In this document: positions 13,101-23,629 of the stretch, one piece after another | How positions within the stretch are numbered: position 1 is the stretch's first letter | Layout: the number at the start of each line of letters is the position of its first letter | Source: Mesorhabditis belari | Lineage: Eukaryota > Nematoda > Chromadorea > Rhabditida > Rhabditidae | NCBI GenBank assembly: GCA_958450365.1 | Contig: CAUEEP010000913.1 | Span: 725,001 to 789,000 of the forward strand | DNA: 64,000 bases | Reading direction: 5' to 3' | Position numbers and translations under genes: made by a program | Notes under the pieces: generated by a model | The model's input: the letters and a program-made list of their open reading frames with translations, nothing else | What the model was told of the DNA's origin: nothing | Databases searched by the model: none

Positions 13101-13847
13101 ACAAAGGTATTTTGAGCTGATGAGTTAGAGATACAGTTATGTTAAATGAGAATTCGGTGATTTAGATCGCTTGGTTTTGGATCTTCGAGCAAAGGCATTC
13201 TACTGGAGGAGAAAAACGAGGACACTCTGGCCTCTCAAAAAGACGAACTTACTCGGAAAGTTGATCAAGGAGATTTAATCAAGTAAGCATTTGGAAATTA
13301 ACGATGTGACTTTTGTTTAGCTATGGACTAATTCCTGAATTTGTTGGTCGATTTCCTGTCTTTGTACCATTCCATTCGATCAATAGAGTCTTAATGAAAA
13401 GGGTGAGTGCTTTCTACACTACATAAATTCTTTAGAATCAGCTTGTAGATTTTGCTCGAACCCAAGAATAATCTTATTGCGCAAGCACAACGACTATTTT
13501 CCTTGGATGGGATTACCCTCAAGTTGCTATAAAATTTCATCATTCCTTGAACTTCTATGTTCAGTTTTACACAATGTGCCGTTCAAGCAATCGCTGATGA
13601 AGCTACGGGTCGAAAAACGGGCGCTCGGGCATTGCGGTAATTTTTAAATTTTGATTAGTCGCATAAATTATTTTTAGTTCAATCTTGGAGCGAGTTCTTC
13701 TGGAAGCCAAGTTTCAAGTACCTGGCTCGAACGTTCAACGGGTAACTATATTCGATTTGTTTATAGCTTTTGGATATTTTATAGATTGTTTTTGATGGGG
13801 CTTCGGTGCGAGGAGAAAAGAAGTATCGGATCGAAACAACGAATTGA
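10123..13847 (+). CDS. CLPX: Mitochondrial ATP-dependent protease ATPase subunit ClpX
   Basis: AAA+ unfoldase of the mitochondrial ClpXP protease. The proposed start, exon 10123-10159 joined to 10196-10261 and then 10753, gives an N-terminus [12 protein letters not shown] followed by an arginine-rich run, a good matrix-targeting presequence. ClpX landmarks follow: [16 protein letters not shown], Walker [10 protein letters not shown], pore loop [10 protein letters not shown], Walker [28 protein letters not shown], and [13 protein letters not shown]. Sensor II lies in [16 protein letters not shown]. The C-terminus is YRIETTN. No four-cysteine zinc-binding domain is visible between presequence and AAA+ core, unlike bacterial ClpX. 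The intron at 11688-12737 is about 1 kb and repeat-like; most others are about 40 bp. Family assignment is very secure; the first exon is inferred from splice phase. Confidence 0.93.
10362..10560. repeat. One-sided relative of the TCTGGGGTAAT element in ClpX intron 2
   Basis: TCTGGGGTAATTAATTGCGCTG resembles the left end of the element at 2541-2746, with a diverged continuation. I could not find a matching right end, so the limits are approximate. Confidence 0.45.
12353..12484. mobile_element. Small inverted-repeat element in the large ClpX intron
   Basis: The left end CTGTAGGTCACTTCGG plus an A run is mirrored at the right by a T run plus CGAAATGACCTACAG. Inner arms also pair imperfectly (GCGTACGTAAG with ACGTAGTACTTGCGC). 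The intron also holds a cryptically repetitive block at 11720-11850 built on CGGATTCGGAT-like words. Confidence 0.55.
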
Positions 13848-14497
13848 ATTGTGTTATTTTTCTTGAATGACTTTTGGACTATATATCTAGACTGGTAGTA
13901 AAGACTGGTTGTTTTTCGATAAAGCTTACGTGTCATAAAAATGCATAAAAATTCAAAATTGCTAATTTATAAACTCTTAAGTCGCAAACTTCTGATTCAA
14001 AAAAAATAGAAAAAAGCTTGTGCTAATAAAATCAAGCTTGCGACTAATTTTAATTTGATTTATAATTGAGCTAAATATCATATTCTAATGTTATGCAGAT
14101 ATTCAGGCCTCAAGCTGAATATTATTGTATTTAAAAACGGTAATTACTAAAACTTGGATTCTTTCATTTTTTTTCATTCTTCTTCCCCGGGTTGTTTTGA
14201 ACGACTGGTTATTACTTTACTGGTGATCTCCCTGTTTGGGTAGACCGTTTCTCAATGTAACTTTTGAATGGTACACATGGCCGCTCTTCAGCTTCAAAGT
14301 AAATCATTTTTTATCATACTAGATTCCTGAATTTGTTTGCCTGTTTCAATTTTGTACACATTCCCTTTGGAAGTACCCATTACACACATCTTTTACACAT
14401 TTTGTGGCATCAGTTCTGTTTCAACTTCTTGTGCATTTCTCTTTTGCCTTTGATAGCATTTGTTTTCCATTCCCTTATAGAAATACTCTAGTTTTAG
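13848..14497. other. Spacer between ClpX and innexin
   Basis: 3' UTR of ClpX followed by AT-rich sequence. A weak inverted pair around AAGCTTG/CAAGCTT (14013-14043) is the only structure seen. No gene. Confidence 0.45.
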
Positions 14498-16415
14498 ATG
14501 TTTGTCACGATTCCATTTGTTGATCGTTTTCTGAACTTGGAGGCGAATTTGATTCATCGCATGAAAACATCGGATTTCGTTGATCGTCTTCACAATGTTG
14601 CCACTCCATGGCTGCTTGCTTTCTTCGTCATTCTCGTCGGTACAAAGATGCGATTCGGTGATCCGATCAACTGCATGTTTCCACCGGAAATCGATGGTAT
14701 GTTCAGAGAACTAGAAATTAGGATTCCAAGTTGATGAGGTATTTAGCGCTTTATGATTTTATGATTTTAGACGTTAGTGCCTGGCAACCTTACTTTAATC
14801 AATTCTGCTTTGTGACGAATACTTACAAATATAATTCAATTGAATCGGCTGATGGAGATTATTATATTAATCATCAATTCGCTTCTACCGTTAATTACTA
14901 TCAAGTGACTTTGTTTAAAAATTTCAAATATAGTTTCATTTAGTGGGTCCCGTTCTTGTTAGCGGCTCAAATGGTCGCCTTCTGCTTACCAGCAATATTC
15001 TCACAGATTTTTATTCAGAAATCTGGTAAGTTTAAAATTTTACCTTTGTTGTAGTTATTCTTTTAGCGCTAATGTTTGAGAATGTTATCAAATTCGCCAA
15101 GAACTATGGAAAAGTTATTGGAGATCCAAAGAAGGCGCCGATACAGTTGGAAGCAATTGGTGCTTGCTTAATCAGCACATATTTCTACAAACAAAATAAG
15201 CAGGCACGTTTTATTAAATTTGCGCCAATTTAAAGAAATTTAGGTCTTTTTCACTCGAAGTATAGCAACATTCGGTTACATTATTTACAAGGTTAATCTT
15301 CCTAATTACGTAATTTTATGATTTTGTTTAGATTCTTTGCATTATCAACATTATCATTCAAATGGGCGTGATTGCTTATTTTCTTGGCATCGATAACTGG
15401 CAAATGGGATTTACTGTGAGCGTTTTTGCTTTGAAAACAAAAAAAACAGTCGCTCATTTTAGCAAATAAAGGCAACTTTGGATGTGGACTTGCTTAAGAA
15501 TCCAGGATTTGGCCTTTTCCCAAGGGTAAGGATGGTCGAAACGCTTATAATATTTTTGATTAAGACTGTGGTGTGTCATGCTGAAAAGTCTGTCAGTGGC
15601 GGACAGGAATACGAAGATCAGCCTTTTCAATATGATTTTGAATGCATTCTTCCCATCAATTACATTAACGAAAAGTTGTTTCTCTTTATCTGGTGCTGGT
15701 ATATGATGGTTGGTTTTTTATTCACTCACTGACTTACAATTCTTAATTTGCCCCGAGTTGGTAATAAAAATTCTGGGTATTTTCTCTTTTAGATGCTGTG
15801 TCTCACGATTTGCAACTTGTTTGGCTGGCTCATTTTCCTATCGATGCCCGATTTTGGCGGAAAGCATCTTTATATCGTAAGATTTTAAGAAAAATATAAA
15901 AGAATATATTGTTTTAGAAATCAGGAAAACGAGTTGATATCTCTCAAAGGCCTATTTACAAGGTGGGTTTGACTTTCATAAATGTTTAATCTGTCGTTAT
16001 TAGCAATTCTTCTCGGGATTGGGTGTGGATGGTCGTTTACTTTTTGCCTTTATTTCAACTCACGCCGGCGATTTGGTTGTTGTCAACATTATTGAGGAGA
16101 TTCTAAAACAGTAGGTTTTTATTAGTATAAAAGAGATAGTCAAAGAAAAATGCACATTTTAGGCTCGCTGCAAAACGACTCGAGGCGGAGAAGAAAAAAG
16201 AGGAAGACGAGAACGAAAAAGAAGATATCCATTTGAAAGCCCAGAAGAAGAATTGGAACGGACCGGACGTGATCTCACTTCATCCAGATGACACAAACGA
16301 TGAGATGCCTCTTTTTTTCAAAAATACGCCACGTCATTCACCATCTCTCAACCTCAATGTGTTACGCCCTACTCCACCTCGTCCTCTACCGTCAGCCCCA
16401 AAAAATATCCGTTAA
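14498..16415 (+). CDS. Innexin (invertebrate gap-junction channel protein)
   Basis: Four-pass plasma-membrane protein forming gap junctions. The start MFVTIPFVDRFLNLEAN is typical of innexins. TM1 lies in TPWLLAFFVILVG. The first extracellular loop has two cysteines (INCMF and NQFCFV) and ends in the innexin signature YYQWVPF leading into TM2. TM3 lies in CIINIIIQMGVIAYFLG. The second loop has cysteines in TVVCHAE and DFECILPIN, and NEKLFLFIWCWYMM leads into TM4. The cytoplasmic tail is rich in Lys/Glu and then Pro and ends PSAPKNIR. Exon 1 begins directly after an acceptor-like TAGTTTTAG, so the mature message probably has a spliced leader joined to the ATG. I cannot say which paralogue it is; the family is large in nematodes. 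Confidence 0.93.
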
Positions 16416-17090
16416 TGTACGCTTAAACAATTGTGTCAGATTTCTTTTGTTTTTTGGCGCTTTGTTCTATATCTGAGTGGATATCTTTGTATTGCTTTGA
16501 TATATATTTTTATTTCCTGATTCTTATGGCAAGAGCTTTTTTGAAACTTTCTTTCTAACTAAATTGTTTAATAAATTGTTATCATAGGAGTGTGGTGAGT
16601 AAAAGCTTGTGGACGTTGATCCAAGTGACTCTCTTTTTCATTCTTTTTATCTGCACCGTAGGTATCTTATTTGGGTATTTTATTTTTGGTGAAGCTTCAT
16701 GAGACTGGTGCTTTACACTAGTTTTTCTAATTTTTCCTTTGAAATGTTTTATGTTTGAGTTTTTAGCACTGAAATTCGTTTTTGAGAGCATTTGACCGTT
16801 GGGGATTTTCATTTTGTTATTTTTTAAAAATAACTCCTTAACCACTGAGTCAAATACTCAGTGGTTCAAATAACCAATTTAAAGATCTCATGCTTCAATT
16901 TTTAAAATATTTTTCGTGATGTTTTAAACATAGTGAATAACTAGGTGTCACTACTTTCAGCCTTTTTTGAATTGACGATGAGATATAGGCACAGGGTCTG
17001 TAATTTGTACTCATTTGTTGCTTACTATTCTCATCACTTTTTTGCCTTTTTTTTGAAACTTACTCAACGAGGCTAAGGATAGTTTTTTAG
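16416..17090. other. Spacer between innexin and CEPT, with a perfect hairpin
   Basis: AATAAATTG near 16570 may be the innexin poly(A) signal. At about 16838-16865, AACCACTGAGT and ACTCAGTGGTT form a perfect 11-bp stem with a five-base loop. No gene recognised. Confidence 0.5.
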
Positions 17091-18820
17091 ATGGTACAAA
17101 CAAGATCCGCAGCAGCTCGACATTCAAACTCTGATTCAGCTGAACGTTCTCCTTACAGGTGGATTGCTGTGCACCATTTAGTGACATGTTTTTAGGTTTG
17201 TTCCCAGGCAACATGTTGAAGTTCATTCAACAGGAATAACAATGGTCGATCATTATTTGCAAGTAAAATGACCTCGGCTTTGTTTGAAATAAAGCTTTTA
17301 TCTGATTTAGCAAGACTGTGTATTGACACCGGAAGAATTAAAACGATTAGCAGCACATAAATACTCTGCCATTGATATATCTTGGCTGGATGAATTGTGC
17401 ATGAAGGTATGGTGCTTTGGATTTTGGTTTTGCAAGATGTTTTAGTCTTTCTGGGAACGAGTCGTCAAATTCTGCCCGTTGTGGGTTGCGCCGAATTTAA
17501 TAACTTTGGTTGACTTTTAAACGTTTAATATACATCATCGTTTTTAGATAGGATTGATTGTCAACTTGATCACGGTTCTAGTGCTTTCACATTACAGTCC
17601 ATCAGCCAAAGAAGATGCACCTCGATGGGCGTACTTGTTGGCGGCGTTAGGTTTCGTTTAATTGGTTATTAAAATGATACAGATTTAGGTTTGTTTGTTT
17701 ATCAAACGTTAGATGCCATCGATGGAAAGCAAGCAAGAAGAACAGGGTCTTCCTCTCCTTTAGGAGAGCTTTTTGATCACGGGTGCGATAGTGTTTCACA
17801 GGTTTGTTTTAAATGTAGTAAACTAAGGGTGATAGCGTGGTTTTTAGATCTTTGTTAGTCTCAATGTTTGTTATGCCTTACAACTTGGTCAAGTTCAATA
17901 CGGAGTATTCTTTGTTTGCATCTTATCGATTGTGGTCTTCTATACGGCTCATTGGAGTACTTATTGTACAGGGCAACTTAGGTAAACATGAATTTGTTAA
18001 TTTTATTGTACAACTGTTGTTTTAGGTTTGCTCGTTTTGATGTTACCGAAGCTCAAATGGTTGTAATAGGAATGTTGGTAGCCACTTCAATTTTTGGCCC
18101 AGGTCTTTGGTCAATAGGTGCGTCTCATTTTTGCCACGTGTCATTATTTAAAAATTTAGGCATTTTTGGCTTTCATTTGAAACATTTAATGATTATCAGC
18201 ACATTCATTGGGGCAATTTATCAAATGAGTGCCTACTTATTTACAATCATGACCGGCGGAATCGGACGAAATGGGAGCACAGTTGCGGGTTAGTTAGCTA
18301 TATAAAGAATTTTACATAAGATTTGGTTACAAATGTTTCATGATCAATTTTAGGCACATCAGTGCTTTTTCCAATTTGCCCATTATTGGCAGTGGTTGTG
18401 CCATTTTGCATGATGTATTCAAAAAGTGGATCGGATGTTTTTGAGAGAAATATTACTGTATTTGCGCTTTTCTTTGGTGCCGTAGCAGCTAAGGTAACAA
18501 CTTTGCGATGGCTTCAATAAATTTATATTGGCAGGCAACAAATCGTTTGATAGTGGCGCATATGTCAAGAAGTGAACTGACACTTTGGGATTGGACTTAT
18601 CTGGGACCAACATTGATGATCTTAAATCAGTTAGCGTTTTGTTAAAATATTACGTATTTCTTTTACATTTAGATACTACGACTACGTGTTCTCGGAACAG
18701 AAACTACTCTACATTTGCGCAATTTATTCGATTTGCTCGCTGATTTTATACTGCGTGATGGTGACAAGACAAATATGTGCTTACTTAAATATATGGTGCT
18801 TTAAAATCATTAAAGAATGA
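17091..18820 (+). CDS. CEPT1: Choline/ethanolamine phosphotransferase (CDP-alcohol phosphatidyltransferase)
   Basis: Transfers phosphocholine or phosphoethanolamine from CDP-choline or CDP-ethanolamine to diacylglycerol, the last step of the Kennedy pathway, in ER or Golgi membrane. The diagnostic CDP-alcohol motif is complete: [19 protein letters not shown] followed by HGCD, giving the spaced DG..AR..G...D...D residues. Upstream is the family N-terminus ([18 protein letters not shown]), downstream several hydrophobic spans. The ATG directly follows a TTTTTTAG acceptor, suggesting trans-splicing. The tail is [16 protein letters not shown]. Motifs do not let me separate choline-only from dual-specificity enzymes; CEPT-type is the best name. 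Confidence 0.92.
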
Positions 18821-19362
18821 ACTTTCTTTTATGATTCCTAACTCTGGATTTTTATTGATTTGGACATTGAACATTCCTGTGTGAAAAAGCTAGCTGCACA
18901 TTACCGCTTTATCTTTACGTTATAATATTTTTGATAGTTTCTCTTTGAACCCGCCATAGCTTTCCGAATCTCAGAAGCATAATGTGAACCTATCATAATT
19001 TCCTGGTTAGCGTGGTTTTCAACTAGCTAGGCATTTTCCTATGGTATTCACTTGCTTAGATAAACGTACGAGGCAGTTTTTCCCAATTTGCCTTGTTAAA
19101 TATCTTTGTACTTAAGACTATCACTTGGCTTCTTTTACAGATTTTCCTTGATACATTTTTCAAATTTCTAATCATTCGTTTGTAACCTGTATTAGTTTTC
19201 GGTGAGATAGTTATTTACCATTTTAATAAATTGTTTCAAATGTCGCAGTGATTTGTTTGCAGTTTTGTCTGCATTATCTATATTTTTTTCTTCTAAGGCT
19301 CGAAAATTTGACTTTGTCGATAGCGCTTGGTTACAATGTTTTTTCCAGATACTTTCGGGACA
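18821..19362. other. Spacer upstream of the proteasome gene
   Basis: AT-rich, no gene seen. An acceptor-like TTTTTTCCAG at 19340-19349 sits 13 bases before the proteasome ATG and may be a trans-splice site. Confidence 0.5.
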
Positions 19363-20064
19363 ATGGGAGATCACTATGGATTTTCGCTTACTACATTCAG
19401 CCCATCTGGCAAGCTCATGCAAATTGAATATGCTCTGAATGCGGTGAAAAATGGTCAGCCATCCGTTGGCTTGCGAGCGTCGGATGGTGTTGTTTTGGCC
19501 ACGGAAAATCACTCACCAATTTTATTTGAAGATCAACCAAAGATTGAAAAGCTCAGCGATCATATTGGATTGGTCTACAGTGGAATGGGTCCGGATTTTA
19601 GGCTCTTGGTCAAAAAGGGTCGAAAGATTGCAATGGAGTACGAGTTGGCGTATGGAGAGGAGATCCCCACCGTGCAACTTGTGACGAAATTGGCCGCTGT
19701 GATGCAAGAATACACACAATCGGGTGGTGTTCGTCCATTTGGAGTTTCGCTTTTGGTTGCCGGATGGGATAAAGAGCCAGGAAATGGTCGTCCTCTGCTT
19801 TTCCAATGTGATCCATCGGGAGCATACTTTGCTTGGAAAGCAACCGCTCTTGGAAAAAACGACGTGAATGCAAAAACGTTTCTTGAGAAGAGATTCAATG
19901 AGCAATTGGAGCTCGAGGATGGTGTGCACACGGCATTGTTAACCCTTCGAGAGAGCTTTGATGTTGGCATGAACGAGGACAATGTCGAAGTGGCAATTTG
20001 CAACGAGAATGGATTTCAGCGACTTTCCAAACAGAAAGTCAAAGATTACCTTGGAGCCCTTTAA
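19363..20064 (+). CDS. PSMA2: 20S proteasome subunit alpha type 2, intronless
   Basis: One of the seven alpha-ring subunits of the 20S proteasome core. The 233-residue product starts [18 protein letters not shown], the conserved alpha-subunit N-terminal signature, followed by [12 protein letters not shown]. It keeps [54 protein letters not shown] and [11 protein letters not shown], all diagnostic of alpha-2. Length matches the usual 234. I choose the ATG at 19363 over the in-frame one at 19339 because it gives the expected N-terminus and lies after a probable splice acceptor. The gene has no intron, whereas every other protein gene in the window has several. It is followed 118 bp downstream by the TRM13 gene. 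Confidence 0.97.
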   Translation: MGDHYGFSLTTFSPSGKLMQIEYALNAVKNGQPSVGLRASDGVVLATENHSPILFEDQPKIEKLSDHIGLVYSGMGPDFRLLVKKGRKIAMEYELAYGEEIPTVQLVTKLAAVMQEYTQSGGVRPFGVSLLVAGWDKEPGNGRPLLFQCDPSGAYFAWKATALGKNDVNAKTFLEKRFNEQLELEDGVHTALLTLRESFDVGMNEDNVEVAICNENGFQRLSKQKVKDYLGAL

Positions 20065-20182
20065 TTTTTGCGGTGCAAGCTGTTCTATTTTTTTCTTTTA
20101 TGTGATCATTTGTGTACTGGATACTTCTGTTCTCTTTTAAAATCATTGTGATGTTTAATGTGTTTTAAAATAAAAAAATTAG

Positions 20183-22053
20183 ATGGCGAAAGAAGAGATC
20201 GATGAAGCGCAAAGATGTACATATGTGCTGCCCAGGAAGAAACGAAAAGTAATGTATTAACCGTAAAAAAAACATTGAATTATTTTAGTGTCGGATGCTA
20301 GTTAAAGCTGGAGAATTATTTTGTGGAGAACATCAAATACACAACCCTGAGAACAATGTTAGTAGTTTTTGTATACTCTATAAAACTTTTTGTTAAGGAT
20401 AGAATAATTTGCCCAAATGATCCCAATCATACTGTGGCCGTATCAGAGCTGGAAGAGCACTTGAGGTTTATATTTACTTCAGCTATTTCTGACGTTTTTA
20501 GGGAGAGATGTAATGCGAGAATTACTCTGGAACCGTGGATAATAGAAGGTTTAAACGCTGTCAAAAGAGAAGTAGCTTCATTTGAGCCGATTGATCGACG
20601 ACCCAATAAGGTTTTTGACTATTATACAAAAAAAAATTTTTGCAGGAGGAAATTGCATCTGTTGTCGCGCGCTTACTTAAAATGGAAGAAGTCGATCAGT
20701 TTTCACAATTCTCTCAGGTTTGTTTTAAAGAAAAATATTTACTAAATTGTGTGTTTAGTTGCAATGTGATAAAATTCAAGATTTCTTGGATTGCCATGAA
20801 GAACTTGGTTTCGTACAAAGAAAACATCTTATTCAACAGGCTAGTATCATTGGTGATAGTTCATTTTGATCATCAGTTTTATTGATTTTAGGTCACATGT
20901 GTGCATCTGATTTATTGAATAATACCGCCGATACAAGCATCCTTGAACTTGGAGCTGGAAAAGCTCAGCTTGCATATTGGATGGCAAAAGTTTGTTTCTG
21001 GAACAGCGGACAACTTAAGGCAATCAATAATGTTTCTTAGGTGGCTCCTCATGCTCGTTTCTTACTGGTCGATCGAAGTGGATCCCGCAACAAATACGAC
21101 AATAAAGCTTTGCAAGTTATTATGCATCCTTAGTCTTTAATTAACTAATTATAGGAAAATCCATCATTAAATTTGCGTAGATTGCGCTGCTCAATAGAAC
21201 ATCTTGACTTATCTAAAGTGGAGATTATTCAGGTAATTTCTAAATTAAAATTTTTAATTTGTTTGGTTTAGAATTGTCAATCTTTGGTTGCTGTTCAAAA
21301 ACACTTTTGTGGCAGCGCAACAGACTCAGGTAATTTTTGCAAACAAATCTTCTCCCAGCGGTTTTTAGGTATTCGATGCTTGCAAAATGGGATCACTAGA
21401 GGACTTGATTTAAAAGGATTTGTGTTGGTAGGATTTTCATGTTGGTATTTAAATGGCACACCAGAAATTTTAGGCGCCTTGTTGTCATCATAAAATGCGC
21501 TATGAAGAAGTAAGTAAACCCATATCGGATAGCTTTAAAAATGGCTATTAGTATATTGGAGGCAAATTCCTCCGCCAACAAGGATTTGATGGGGAGGCTG
21601 ATTTTTCTGCTTTACGCCATATCTCGACATGGAGTGTTTGCGGATTTGAACAGGTAATATGTGGTTTTAAACAAATTTGATTACCCATTCGGTTATTTAT
21701 AGACAGAAACTGAGCGATTACCTTCAGAGGTGACTTCGGAATTGTTTGAGAATGATTGGTTGGTTAATTGACTAGTTTTTGAATTTATTTTGATCAATAT
21801 CCCATCTAGGTCTGACACATTCCGAGCTCGAATAGGAAGACGGGCAAAAGTGTTATTGGAAGAGGGACGAGTTTGCCATTTAAAAGAATTTGGGTACCAG
21901 GTAATTTATCAATGCTTCTTAGATAATATTATACTTAACTTAACCAATGGCTGATAGCATGATAAATATCTACCTATTTAGGTTCGCTTGATTGAATACG
22001 TCTCCGCCCAGATTTCTCCAGAAAACCTACTACTTTTGGGTTCTAAAGAATAA
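20183..22053 (+). CDS. TRMT13: tRNA 2'-O-methyltransferase TRM13
   Basis: Methylates the 2'-OH of position 4 in the acceptor stem of certain tRNAs. Domains in order: an N-terminal cysteine-rich zinc region (RCTYVLPRKKRKCRM then FCGEH), a CHHC U11-48K-type finger (ICPNDPNHTVAVSELEEHL then ERCN), then the SAM-binding methyltransferase core with ILELGAGKAQLAYWMAK, HARFLLVDRSG, VQKHFCGSATD, and the family motif APCCHHKMRYEE. The tail includes ISTWSVCGFE and RAKVLLEEGR. All expected motifs are intact. The ATG directly follows an ATTAG acceptor and lies 118 bp after the proteasome stop, so this could be the second gene of an operon. Introns are about 40-50 bp. Confidence 0.92.
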
Positions 22054-22277
22054 TACTTTTATGTATTCGTTTCTAGAGTTTTGGTGTTGTTGATTTTAAA
22101 TAAATCTATTTTCCAAGATTGCAAATCAATATTGGTGATTTCTTCCGAAATATTTTGGTTTGAGAAAGAGCGAAAGGTGTACCTTTTTAATTATTATGTT
22201 TCACCATATTGCGAATTCAATTTTTCCTGATAGCAGGCGATCTTTAGTAATTTAGAAACTAGAATTGTATTTGTAGG

Positions 22278-23281
22278 ATGCGTTTCTTGTTCCGAGCTTC
22301 TCAATTATGTGGTCGTATTCAGCAGATTGCGACTGACGCTTCGAAACGGAAGTAATACGAAGCGTGGAGTATATGGTTTCTATTGAAAAGTTTAGGTATG
22401 TGTTCTTTGATATTTCGATTGGTGGAAAACCTTCTGGCAAAGTGACGATTGAGGTATAGGTTCTTAAGAATAGGGTGATGCTGGAGATTTACAGCTTTTC
22501 AATGATGTGGTTCCTAAAACAGCTGAAAACTTCCGAGCTCTTTGCACGGGAGAAAAGGGTAAGAAAGCTTCTTGTTATCAAATCGATTCATTTTTTGCTA
22601 CATAAATTAGATCAAAATATAAATTTTTGCAAAATTGCAACTGAGCTGCTGAAAGTTCATGAGCCATTTTTATAGGTATCGGTAAGCAAGGGAAACCACT
22701 GCATTTCAAAGGTTCGACTTTCCATCGCATTATTCCTGAATTTATGGTGCAGGTGTGGCCTTCATTTTATATCAAGTTCTATCTTTTTAGGGAGGTGATT
22801 TCACTCTTGGCGATGGACGAGGTGGTGAATCAATCTATGGAGCTAAATTTGCCGATGAGAATTTCAATTTGGCTCATACTGGTGCTGGGGTGGTATGTTT
22901 TTCCTTAAATTCATGCGGAAAAGGGCGTTTAGCTGTCCATGGCCAATTCTGGACCCAACACAAACGGCTCTCAGTTTTTCATCACTTGCTCCGAAACTGA
23001 ATGGTAATGATTGAAGAAAACTCTAAAATAGAATTTATTTAGGCTTAATGGAAAACATGTGGTATTTGGACAAGTAACAGATGGAATGGATGTAGTGAAA
23101 ATGATTGAAGCACAGGGAACAAGCCGTGGAACACCAAAGCAAAAGGTAGAACACAACTAACAGTCAATAGATTGAGCAAGTGAGACCTGCTCAATATATA
23201 GCCTTGCTAATGTTTACTCAAGATATTTTGGTTTAGGTGGTAGTCACGGACTGCGGTGAGACGTTTCCGCCAAAACATTAA
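22278..23281 (+). CDS. Cyclophilin-type peptidyl-prolyl isomerase, probably mitochondrial
   Basis: Catalyses cis-trans isomerisation of proline bonds. About 197 residues. The first exon encodes [20 protein letters not shown], an Arg-rich, acid-poor start typical of a mitochondrial presequence, joined by splicing to [19 protein letters not shown]. The active-site set is present: [16 protein letters not shown] (Arg, Phe, Met, Gln), [10 protein letters not shown], and [11 protein letters not shown] with the cyclosporin-contacting Trp. It lies 224 bp downstream of TRM13 in the same direction, so it could be a third operon member, but the gap is loose. Similar in design to mitochondrial cyclophilin D; the localisation is inferred from the presequence. 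Confidence 0.92.
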
Positions 23282-23629
23282 GTTTTGATCAAGAATGACG
23301 TTCGATTTATGTAGTGTATTTATATTGTTATATTATAGGATTTTTGTAATGTTAGATTTTTATTGTTTCACTTGTTTTCACTTGTTTGGATGATGTTGTT
23401 TGAAGTGTTTGTAAATAAAACGTTGCTTTCTCACATCACACAGAAAATAAAAAGCTACGGTTGTTATAGCGTTATAGCGATTGAAGATGAACCAGTGAAA
23501 GTTAGTAAATTTGCATCAAAAATTGGATATTTGCATTTAGTGGTCAAATAAAATAAAGAGATGAACAACAAAAACTCATTCTCATTTTTTCATTCATTTC
23601 TTCTCCGCCTTCACCCGATCATCGATCAA
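23282..23629. other. Spacer upstream of the CK1-like kinase
   Basis: 3' UTR of the cyclophilin with AATAAA at about 23413 and 23553. No gene seen. Confidence 0.5.

Noticed and set aside
19522..20003. Three overlapping minus-strand frames of 87-142 codons
   Set aside because: Shadows of the conserved proteasome alpha-2 coding strand.
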